From Cryobacterium aureum (lineage in GTDB: Bacteria; Actinomycetota; Actinomycetes; Actinomycetales; Microbacteriaceae), in the NCBI RefSeq assembly GCF_002954245.1, contig NZ_PPTG01000029.1, positions 186,001 through 250,000 on the forward strand: a stretch of DNA of 64,000 nt, written 5' to 3'. Each line of letters starts with the position of its first letter. Positions within the stretch are counted from its first letter, which is position 1. The position numbers and the translations under genes were made by a program. Under the pieces are notes generated by a model, which was given only the letters and a program-made list of their open reading frames with translations, was not told the origin of the DNA and ran no database searches. Positions 51,028 to 58,966 of this stretch are shown here, one piece after another.

Positions 51028-53199
51028 ATGGCGATCACGCCCCGGCGATCCCGCCCAATTGACGCATTCTCACTAACTGGTCGAGGTTGGATGGGAAGGC
51101 TGGCTCCGTCCCGAGCAATCTCTGACCTCTTCGGGAAACCTTGGATGGAGGCGGCGGTCCCACTATCGCTCGCAATGATTTTGAGCGTGGCAATTGTGGT
51201 GATGGTACCCCTCGGCATCAACGACGGAGGTTCGATTTTGGAGGAGGTGGCCACAAAGGGCCTCCTCGCGATCGGCCTCACGGTTGTTCTGGTTGCAGGA
51301 GGTATTGATCTCTCCATCGGATCGATCCTCGGCGTGACCGCCCTCAGTACGCTCATCTTGGATCGAGTTTACGGCGTTCCAATGCTGCTGGTCGTGGTGC
51401 TGGCCCCCGTTATCGGGGCCGCATTCGGCGCAATAAACGGCTTTCTGATCGCCAAGATCAAGACCCGCCCGTTCATCACAACCCTCGTAACTCTCATTGC
51501 GTTCCGGGGGGTGGCGAAATGGTTGGAGGAAACATATTCTTCCAGGCTTGTCGTTCCGTCCACGAGCGACATCTGGTACTTTCTCGGCCAAGGCACCATT
51601 GTGGGGATACCAACGCCGACAGCTTTATTCATCATCATTCTTGTCATTGCGCATCTCTCCCTCACCAGATCAAGGTGGGGTTGGCATTTGACGTCGGTTG
51701 GCTCCGATCGGCGGTCGGCCCGGAGAAATGGAATCAATGTCGAGCGCTCGGTGTTCAGCGCCTACATACTCTCGGGAGCGCTAGCGGGATTTGCAGGTCT
51801 CCTCGCCTCGGCGCGATTCGGCCGCGCTGACTCGGGCGTTGGCCTGGGCTTCGAGATCATCGTGCTCACCGCAGTGGTCCTCGGTGGCGTAAGCCTCAGC
51901 GGGGGTCGAGGATCTGTCATTCGCGCGGCTGTGGGAATGTTCGTCGTGACGATCATTCAGCAGGCGACGATCGTGCTTCGGATGGACAATGGCTACTTCG
52001 CGACCCTGTTGGCAATCGTTCTCCTATTCTTTGCCGTGCTCGATCTCAAATGGGGAACCTATCGGGAGCGTTTCGCGGCAAAACTATCGCTCGACCCGGG
52101 AATGACAGCGGTCGGTCCTCTCATCGACGTGACAGTTCTCGACACGCTGTGGACGGTGAACGGGCGATTGACGGATGCTCCGCCGATTGGGCTCGGACTC
52201 ATCGAAGGAGCGGAGGATTGCGCCATCGACGATGGTGGCCATCTCTATTGCGGAGACCGGCGGGGCTGGATCTGGCGGTTTGAGGGTCCTGATCATGCAG
52301 AGGGCAAGGTCTTCGCGCGAACCGGAGGGCTGCCGCTCGGCCACGCATGGGACCTGAACGGGAATCTTCTCGTGGCTGTCGGCGGGATGGGCGTGCAGCG
52401 AATTCTGGCGGATGGCACGACCGAGTTAGTAGCGAACCAGGTCAAACGCAGTCGATTCTCGCTGCACGATGACTCGGCGATCCGATTTGCCGATGACCTC
52501 GACGTCGCACCAGACGGATCCATCTACGTCTCGGAGTTCTCATCCCGGACAAGTGCCGCCGAGTACATGCTCGAATTCGTCGAGTGTCGTCCCAATGGTC
52601 GACTGATCCGGATCAACCCGGATGGCAGCACCGAGGTCGTCATCAAGAACTACGTGTCTCCAAACGGCGTCTGCACGAGCCATGACGGCCAGTCGATACT
52701 TGTCGCCAGTACCGGCCTCTTCAGAGTGGACCGGTTGTGGATTTCTGGACCGAAAAAGGGTCAATTGGAGCCGGTCCTGGAGGATCTGCCCGGCTACCCC
52801 GACAACATGAACCGTGCATCGGACGGCAATTACTGGATGTCCTTCGTCGCCATGCGCACCCCCGTCTCCGACCTCCTGATGAAGTACCCGGCCATGCGTC
52901 GACGCATGACAAAGGAACTTCCTGTCGATGAGTGGTTCGTGCCGCAGTTGAACGTGTCATGCGTGTTGAAGTTCACCGACAGTGGCCAGGTCCTCAAGGT
53001 TCTGTGGGACGAAACGCTGGAGAACTATCCGATGGTGACGTCGATCAACGAGCACGAAGGCTCCCTTTACCTCAGTGGTGTTCAAAACAACCGCCTCGGT
53101 CGTCTGGAACTGGACCCTGAAGATCGGGGAAGCATCGATACCCGACGGGTGCCGATGACCCAGCAGGCTCGCACGTCCTTCTCGGAGGCCGAGAAGTGA
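51028..53199 (+). CDS. RbsC-type permease fused to a strictosidine-synthase/SMP-30-like beta-propeller
   Basis: 723 residues. Residues 45-345 form a complete RbsC-like permease: GLTVVLVAGGIDLSIGSILGV and AVVLGGVSLSGGRGSVIRAAVG. From about 365 a second domain begins: EGAEDCAIDDGGHLYCGDRRGWIWRF, DDLDVAPDGSIYVSEFSS, VSPNGVCTSHDGQSILVAST and LPGYPDNMNRASDGNYWMSF. These are the repeating blades and the YPDN loop of the strictosidine synthase/APMAP/gluconolactonase superfamily. An ordinary RbsC ends near 330. If the usual ten helices hold, the propeller faces the cytoplasm at the channel exit. Stop overlaps the next start by four bases. Confidence 0.88.
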   Translation: MAITPRRSRPIDAFSLTGRGWMGRLAPSRAISDLFGKPWMEAAVPLSLAMILSVAIVVMVPLGINDGGSILEEVATKGLLAIGLTVVLVAGGIDLSIGSILGVTALSTLILDRVYGVPMLLVVVLAPVIGAAFGAINGFLIAKIKTRPFITTLVTLIAFRGVAKWLEETYSSRLVVPSTSDIWYFLGQGTIVGIPTPTALFIIILVIAHLSLTRSRWGWHLTSVGSDRRSARRNGINVERSVFSAYILSGALAGFAGLLASARFGRADSGVGLGFEIIVLTAVVLGGVSLSGGRGSVIRAAVGMFVVTIIQQATIVLRMDNGYFATLLAIVLLFFAVLDLKWGTYRERFAAKLSLDPGMTAVGPLIDVTVLDTLWTVNGRLTDAPPIGLGLIEGAEDCAIDDGGHLYCGDRRGWIWRFEGPDHAEGKVFARTGGLPLGHAWDLNGNLLVAVGGMGVQRILADGTTELVANQVKRSRFSLHDDSAIRFADDLDVAPDGSIYVSEFSSRTSAAEYMLEFVECRPNGRLIRINPDGSTEVVIKNYVSPNGVCTSHDGQSILVASTGLFRVDRLWISGPKKGQLEPVLEDLPGYPDNMNRASDGNYWMSFVAMRTPVSDLLMKYPAMRRRMTKELPVDEWFVPQLNVSCVLKFTDSGQVLKVLWDETLENYPMVTSINEHEGSLYLSGVQNNRLGRLELDPEDRGSIDTRRVPMTQQARTSFSEAEK

Positions 53200-54275
53200 A
53201 CCGCACGTTGCGCAATATTCTTGAATTCATCAGTCCGGCCTCTGTGGTGCGCTCCTCCGTTCCTCCCATGGACGCGGGGCTGCGAGCTAATGACCTCTTG
53301 GACAGTGCCACCCCTCTGCTTCTCGCCGAAGGTTTTGAGCCCGATGACGTAGTGGCGCTCGCGGACGGACAGGTCCATTTCTCGTCGGGGAGCAGCGTGT
53401 GGCGGCTCAATGGGGAATCTGCGAGCCGCGTGGCGGATCTAGGCGGGCCCGTTAGCTCAATGGCCCGGATGGACGACGTCATCATCGCGGCCGTCGATGG
53501 TCGCGGACTCGTCCAGATCAACGCTGACGGCACCGTGCACGAGTACTGCACTGATGAACTCGTCCGGAAGTGTGTGACCGACATCTCGGTTCGAATCCCC
53601 GGGCAAATCATCGTCAGCATCGGTTCCAGAGTGCGCAGTGCGTCCGGCTGGGCGCGCTCGCTCCTGGACGGGGATCGAACGGGTTCCCTCGTTCAAATTG
53701 ATTCGCGGGGGGCACGTTCGGTAGCCGAGGGCCTCGGTTGGCCTTCTGGGGTGGCGTTTGACGACGACGGCTCTCTGCTCGTTTCGCTGTCGTTCACCTA
53801 CCGGATCGAGCGGCGCAACCTGTCCGCCCCGCAGGCACCGCCAACCGTGGTGCTGCGCAATCTCCCGTTCTACCCCGGCCGGATTCGCTCCGGTCGGGAG
53901 GGATGGTGGGTGGCTGCGCCGTTTGTCAGGAATCGGGCAACCGAACTGGTCTTGGACGAGCCTGGCCTGTGCCAGGACCTGGCGGCCGACGTCGCTGAGG
54001 GAGAATGGCCAGTTCCTCGGCTTCGTCAGGAGAATCTCTACCGGGAGCCCATGCAGCTTGGCCAGCTGCGCGTGCTCGGAATTCTCAAGCCGTGGGCACC
54101 AGCGCGCAGCTATGGGCTGGTGTTTCTGCTTGGACGCGACGGACGTGTCCAGCGGAGCCTCCACTCCAGGGTCGGTGGGACGAGACACGGGATCACTGGG
54201 ATCGTCGAGGTCGGCTCCCGCTTGATCGTTGCCGCTCGCGGCGCACGAAACCTACTTGAACTGGGAGAGCTGTAG
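53196..54275 (+). CDS. Second, divergent beta-propeller protein
   Basis: 359 residues, no signal peptide or membrane helix. Blade-like repeats: VVALADGQVHFSSGSSVWRL, DDVIIAAVDGRGLVQINADGTV, GLGWPSGVAFDDDGSLLVSLSFTYRI, NLPFYPGRIRSGREGWWVAAPF. The last corresponds to the YPDN-x-R region of the fused propeller next door but has YPGR in place of YPDN, so the metal-binding Asn/Asp pair may be lost. It starts with GTG overlapping the fusion gene. It may be a non-catalytic partner of the fused domain. Confidence 0.72.
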   Translation: MNRTLRNILEFISPASVVRSSVPPMDAGLRANDLLDSATPLLLAEGFEPDDVVALADGQVHFSSGSSVWRLNGESASRVADLGGPVSSMARMDDVIIAAVDGRGLVQINADGTVHEYCTDELVRKCVTDISVRIPGQIIVSIGSRVRSASGWARSLLDGDRTGSLVQIDSRGARSVAEGLGWPSGVAFDDDGSLLVSLSFTYRIERRNLSAPQAPPTVVLRNLPFYPGRIRSGREGWWVAAPFVRNRATELVLDEPGLCQDLAADVAEGEWPVPRLRQENLYREPMQLGQLRVLGILKPWAPARSYGLVFLLGRDGRVQRSLHSRVGGTRHGITGIVEVGSRLIVAARGARNLLELGEL

Positions 54276-54277
54276 TT

Positions 54278-55834
54278 ATGATAATTCTCAACCCACCCAC
54301 ACCTCTTTCACCTGCTGGCACCGCTGGGCAGGAATCGACGATGGACACGGTGCCGGTACTTCAGCTCACCGGGATCAGCAAGATCTATGGCCAGGACTAT
54401 GCGGTTCGAGGGGTAGATTTTGAGGTTCAAGCTGGCGAGGTTCATGCTCTCCTCGGAGAGAATGGCGCTGGCAAGTCCACGCTGGCCAAAATCATCGCCG
54501 GCGTCACGAAGCACGATCAGGGGACTCTTCTCTTCGACGGTGTCTCGCGGATCTATTCGGCGCCAGTGGAGGCATCCGCTGCAGGTGTGACGATGGTATA
54601 TCAGGAGACGTCCCTCGTGGAGACGATGACGGTCGCGCAGAACCTGTTCCTCGGAAACGAGAAATTGTTCAACCGGATGTCGCCGCTGAATATCGCCGCG
54701 CGCGGCCTGCTGGTTGCGCACAACTTTCATATCAGGCCAGAGGCCGTGGTCGGGTCGCTCGGTGCAGCTCAGAAGCAGATGGTCGAGATAGCCCGCGGAA
54801 TCCACCGCCAGGCGAAACTTCTGATCCTTGATGAGCCAACGGCATCCGTGACCCCGGAAGAGAAGGTTCAGCTCTTTCTCTCCATGGAGCAGGCAAAGCA
54901 ACGCGGTGTGGCCATCATTTTCATTACCCACAACCTTGAGGAGGCCCTTGCCATTTCTGATCGGGTAACGGTCCTTCGAGACGGAGTTGTTCAGGCGACC
55001 CGTCCGACCGCGGAACTCGACCGCGAGTCGATCGTCAGGATGATGGTGGGTCGAGACGTGGAGTACATGCGTCATCCAGCAGGCCGTGGCGCTGCGCCGA
55101 TTCCGTCCTTGGAGGTGGACAACGTCACGCTCCTGCCGATGGTGCGCAACATGTCATTCTCGGTCTACGCGGGTCAGATTCTCGGCATCGCTGGACTTGT
55201 CGGGGCGGGACGGAGCGAGGTTGCGATGATTGTCGCTGGAATCAGCAAACGCCGCCGTCTCGGTGGGGGACAGATCAGGCTCGACGGCAGGCCCATCCGA
55301 TATCGAACGCCTCGGCAGGCGCGTCGGGACGGCATCGTCTACGTTACGGAGGACCGGAAGGCTTCGGGATTCTTCAGCCATATGTCGATCGTAGAAAACA
55401 TTCACCTCGGGCATATCAGCGCGCAGAGTCGCCTGCCAGTGCTGGCAACTCCTCGTGAGCGGAGAACCGTTGGAAAGCGCTTCGTAGAGCGGTTTGCCAT
55501 CCGGACGCTCAATCCGGCCAAGGCGAAGCTGGTTGAACTCAGCGGTGGAAACCAGCAAAAGGTCGTTCTCGCCAAAGGACTGACAGTACGACCCAATGTA
55601 GTGATTATCGATGAGCCCACACGCGGAGTGGATGTGGGGGCAATTGCGGAGATCCACGCGATCATCCGGGGTCTTGCTGATGATGGCGTGGCCGTTGTCG
55701 TTATTTCGTCCTACCTCCCGGAGATTCTTGCTTTGTCAGACCGGGTGATTGTTGCCCGAAATGGCAGCATCGTCGCAGAGTTTGACGCGAACGATGCCAA
55801 CGAGGAGAGCATCATGTTTGCCGCCGTCCACTAG
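54278..55834 (+). CDS. Sugar-type ABC ATPase with two nucleotide domains (RbsA/MglA-like)
   Basis: 518 residues. First domain: Walker A GENGAGKST, a degenerate signature SLGAAQKQMVEIARG, Walker B LLILDEPTASVTP. Second domain: GLVGAGRSE in place of a canonical Walker A, signature LSGGNQQKVVLAKGL, Walker B VVIIDEPTRGVDVG. This degenerate second P-loop is usual in the family. ATG 54278 lies nine bases after GGAGAG; the family-like part begins near residue 22 (MDTVPVLQL). Confidence 0.93.
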   Translation: MIILNPPTPLSPAGTAGQESTMDTVPVLQLTGISKIYGQDYAVRGVDFEVQAGEVHALLGENGAGKSTLAKIIAGVTKHDQGTLLFDGVSRIYSAPVEASAAGVTMVYQETSLVETMTVAQNLFLGNEKLFNRMSPLNIAARGLLVAHNFHIRPEAVVGSLGAAQKQMVEIARGIHRQAKLLILDEPTASVTPEEKVQLFLSMEQAKQRGVAIIFITHNLEEALAISDRVTVLRDGVVQATRPTAELDRESIVRMMVGRDVEYMRHPAGRGAAPIPSLEVDNVTLLPMVRNMSFSVYAGQILGIAGLVGAGRSEVAMIVAGISKRRRLGGGQIRLDGRPIRYRTPRQARRDGIVYVTEDRKASGFFSHMSIVENIHLGHISAQSRLPVLATPRERRTVGKRFVERFAIRTLNPAKAKLVELSGGNQQKVVLAKGLTVRPNVVIIDEPTRGVDVGAIAEIHAIIRGLADDGVAVVVISSYLPEILALSDRVIVARNGSIVAEFDANDANEESIMFAAVH

Positions 55835-56193
55835 CGGGATTCTCTAAGTTAGCCGTTGATGGATTTGGTGAGCCTGCGTCGGGCTGGAGCGGTCGCCGGT
55901 GAAGGTGTGGACGCGGCGTAGCCACGGATCGTGAATGATCGCCGATCGTTTCTGTCAGCGGCCATGACAAGCTGGGCGTTTTCTATCCAACGTCACAATA
56001 CTCGGTCAAATGGGGCTCTTTCCTTGAGCCTATCGAAGTGCTTTGGGCTGGTTCCCAACTGCGCACGTCGCGCGATGGATATCAATTCACCGCCCTTAGC
56101 AAGCCGGCCGGGCCTCTAATCACGGCAGTTATATGGATAGCGATTCCGACTAATTCGTCAGCTATCCCACAGAGACACCATGAATTTGATCCA
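55835..56193. other. Gap downstream of the ABC operon, no intact gene
   Basis: No gene is supported in this stretch. At 55850-55925 the minus strand reads PWLRRVHTFTGDRSSPTQAH before a stop, which looks like a C-terminal scrap of a lost gene. No T-rich terminator is evident after the ATPase gene. Confidence 0.35.
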
Positions 56194-56239
56194 TTGACAC
56201 TTCCATGTCCCCTATCTAGAGTTAGACCGTCCGGTCGGT
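56194..56239 (+). promoter_or_regulatory. Sigma-70-type promoter with TetR-like operator, copy B
   Basis: -35 TTGACA (56194-56199), a 17-base spacer and -10 TAGAGT (56217-56222), then the same dyad ACCGTCCGGTCGGT (56226-56239). About 80 bases from 56222 to 56305 match copy A at 48661-48745 with few changes. It drives the gamma-HyuA-HyuB operon after a leader of roughly 300 bases with no gene. Confidence 0.75.
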
Positions 56240-56546
56240 AGATGACAGTGAGGTCTTCGTCCAATGGTTCCAGTCCGCCACGTTCAGGCGTCTTTTCAAG
56301 GGAAATACGATCTCGGTCGTCAAAATCGAACAAAAAAGGTTCGGAATAGCGTGAGACCGCGTCAGGCCATCATTTCCAAATGTCATTTATAAACGCATTG
56401 CGTCGTAGTGGTATTTCGGCGCGTGGAACTGCAACCAGTCACGATTCCGAGCTCTTCCGCCCGGGAATCCCCGTTCGGTAAAACTCTTGGGTTTATCGCA
56501 CGGGCTTCATCTGAAGCGATCGAAGTATCAAGAAGGAGCAATAGTA

Positions 56547-56843
56547 ATGCAATTACTAGAGAATTTATCAGTCCAGGACACGGGCTCCGGTGTGGAGTTT
56601 GTCTGTGATCGATGCCGCCATGTACTTGGGCCTGCCACTACGGACTATAAGAGCCTCTGCCTGCATCGCGAACGTCCGATCGAAGAGATCGGGCGGCTTT
56701 TTGAAGACCCGCGACGGTATATCGACACCAACATGGTCTTCCGCGAATTCATCTGCCCAAACTGTGGTGGCCTCTTCGACACCGAGATCAACAAACTAGA
56801 CGAGCCGCCCGTGCTTGATATTTCCATCCAAGAGAAAGCCTAA
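56547..56843 (+). CDS. Acetone-carboxylase-gamma-like zinc-ribbon protein
   Basis: 98 residues from ATG 56547, nine bases after AAGGAG. FVCDRCRHVLGPATTDYKSLCLHRERPIEEIGRLFEDPRRYIDTNMVFREFICPNCGGLFDTEI has two Cys-x2-Cys pairs (CDRC, CPNC), as expected for the zinc-binding gamma subunit of acetone/acetophenone carboxylase-type complexes. It lies 11 bases before hyuA. Its presence argues for a carboxylase-like three-subunit enzyme rather than a simple two-subunit hydantoinase. Confidence 0.72.
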   Translation: MQLLENLSVQDTGSGVEFVCDRCRHVLGPATTDYKSLCLHRERPIEEIGRLFEDPRRYIDTNMVFREFICPNCGGLFDTEINKLDEPPVLDISIQEKA

Positions 56844-56854
56844 GGAGCGAAAAA

Positions 56855-58966
56855 ATGGGATTCATCAGCGGCGTCGACATAGGCGGCACCTTTACGGACT
56901 GCGCTGTGGTCGACAGCGCAGGCAAGCTTTTCACGGGCAAGGCGCCCACAACGCCGGACGATCGCGCCAGAGGATTCTTTGATAGCTTGGCGTCGGCCGC
57001 CCGAGCAGCGGGAATCACGCCCGAGGACCTACTTGCCGGCACAGACAGGCTCTTGCACGGAACTACTGTCGCAACCAACGTGGTGGTGGAGCGGAACGGC
57101 GCGAAGGTCGGGCTGATCACCACTCGCGGACATCGCGATGTAATTCTGATGATGCGCGGCACCGGTCGGACCGTTGGGGTACCAGTCGAGGAGATGCTCG
57201 ATTTGGCAGCGTCCAACAAACCTACCCCGCTGATTCCTCGGGCACTCATTCGGGAAGTCGATGAACGAGTCGACTTCGCCGGAGACGTGATTCTGCCGCT
57301 CAATGAGGAGCATGCGCGTGAGGCAATCCAATCGTTGGTCGATGAGGGCGTCGACGCAATCTGTGTCTCCTTCCTCTGGTCGTTCATGCATCCTGAACAC
57401 GAGGACACAGTGGCTCGACTAGTTGCGGAGATCGCACCACATGTGTTTGTCACGGCAGCCCATCGACTCGTGTCTAAATGGGGCGAGTATGAGCGAACAG
57501 TGGCAGGCGCGATCAACAGCTACGTCGGCCCGGTCACCAAAAGCTATCTGAAATCTGTATCCAGCCAACTCGACGAACGGGGTTACGACCGGCCCTTCCT
57601 CATCATGCAGTCGACTGGCGGTCTTGCTCCCGTGAACGAAGCCGAGGAGGCCCCACTTCTTACTGTCGGGTCCGGGCCAGTGGGAGGCTTGGAGGGTGTC
57701 CGATTCCTCGCGGAAATCCTAGGCATTCCCAACGTGATCGCCGCCGATATGGGGGGCACCTCCTTCGACGTTGGACTCATTGTCGACGGCGCGCCCATCA
57801 AGTCGACGAGCACCTCGATCGGTCATTACCAGTACAACGTTCCAGTCGTGGAAGTACAGTCGATTGGTAGCGGCGGTGGAAGTGTCGCCTGGATCGATGA
57901 AGGAAGTGGCGCGCTCCGGGTCGGACCGCGGAGTGCGGGCGCTTCTCCTGGCCCGGCGGCTTACGGACGCGGAGGGACTGAGGCGACAGTGACGGATGCC
58001 AACGTCGTCTTGGGCTATCTGAACCCGTCCTACCTTCTCGGGGGAGCCATGCCGATGGACCAAGAAGCAAGCGTACGATCGATTGGAGAACTTGCTGGCC
58101 AACTGGAGATGTCCTTGGAAGAGGCCGCGTCCGGCGTCGTCACCATCTCAGAGTTCCAGATGGCTGATCTCGTGCGTCGCATGACTGTGCAACGCGGATA
58201 CGACCCGCGGGATTTTGTGATGTTCGCATACGGGGGAGCCGGACCACTACATGCTGCAGTAATCGCTCGTGAGCTCGGAATCCGTCAAGTGATCGTACCG
58301 TTAGGCGACGCCGCGGGGGCATGGTCGGCGCTCGGTGTCGGAGCTTCGAACGTCGTTCGCATTTTCGAGCACACCCAGGTCACCTATGAGCCGTTCGAAC
58401 CAGGCGCGCTCAATGCAGCTTTCGAGGCGTTGGAAGAGGAGGCGCGCATCGATTTACAGGCGCAGGGATTCGCGGAATCGCAGACAGAGCTTCGCCGCTC
58501 TGCCGCTATGCAGTACGGCTATCAGGTTCACCAAGTGGAAGTGACCGTACCCGCTGGGAAGCTCGAGACCGACGATATGAGTCTGCTTATCGATGCTTTC
58601 GAGGCTCGCTATGCACGATTGTATGGAGAGGGGTCCGGTTTTCGACAAGCTGGCGTGCAGATCAACGATGTTCGTGTTGAAGCCATCGGCGTGACTCCCA
58701 AGCCGATTCTCACTAAACGCGATACGACCGGCACTGCCCATTTGGTAACGCCGACATCTAACCGGGATGTCTATTGGACCACCGAAAAGCGACGGCTATC
58801 GACTCCTGTGTTCCGCGGTAAGGATGTAGAACCGGGTCAGACGCTCATCGGTCCGGTCATCATCGATCAAGAATTCACGACCATCGTCGTGCACCCTAAC
58901 CAGACCGCCACTGTTGACGGGTACGGCAATATCATCATTGAGATCCAGCAAAAGGAGCGAAACTAA
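56855..58966 (+). CDS. HyuA / acetone carboxylase beta-type subunit (ATP-binding)
   Basis: 703 residues. N-terminal ASKHA nucleotide fold: SGVDIGGTFTDCAVVDSAGKLFTGKAPTTP, then LLHGTTVATNVVVERNGAKVGLITTRGHRDVI and NVIAADMGGTSFDVGLIVDG (second phosphate motif). The length fits both N-methylhydantoinase A (about 690) and acetone carboxylase beta (about 715). It probably phosphorylates the substrate or bicarbonate during ATP-dependent turnover. The stop shares its last base with the hyuB start. Confidence 0.9.
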   Translation: MGFISGVDIGGTFTDCAVVDSAGKLFTGKAPTTPDDRARGFFDSLASAARAAGITPEDLLAGTDRLLHGTTVATNVVVERNGAKVGLITTRGHRDVILMMRGTGRTVGVPVEEMLDLAASNKPTPLIPRALIREVDERVDFAGDVILPLNEEHAREAIQSLVDEGVDAICVSFLWSFMHPEHEDTVARLVAEIAPHVFVTAAHRLVSKWGEYERTVAGAINSYVGPVTKSYLKSVSSQLDERGYDRPFLIMQSTGGLAPVNEAEEAPLLTVGSGPVGGLEGVRFLAEILGIPNVIAADMGGTSFDVGLIVDGAPIKSTSTSIGHYQYNVPVVEVQSIGSGGGSVAWIDEGSGALRVGPRSAGASPGPAAYGRGGTEATVTDANVVLGYLNPSYLLGGAMPMDQEASVRSIGELAGQLEMSLEEAASGVVTISEFQMADLVRRMTVQRGYDPRDFVMFAYGGAGPLHAAVIARELGIRQVIVPLGDAAGAWSALGVGASNVVRIFEHTQVTYEPFEPGALNAAFEALEEEARIDLQAQGFAESQTELRRSAAMQYGYQVHQVEVTVPAGKLETDDMSLLIDAFEARYARLYGEGSGFRQAGVQINDVRVEAIGVTPKPILTKRDTTGTAHLVTPTSNRDVYWTTEKRRLSTPVFRGKDVEPGQTLIGPVIIDQEFTTIVVHPNQTATVDGYGNIIIEIQQKERN

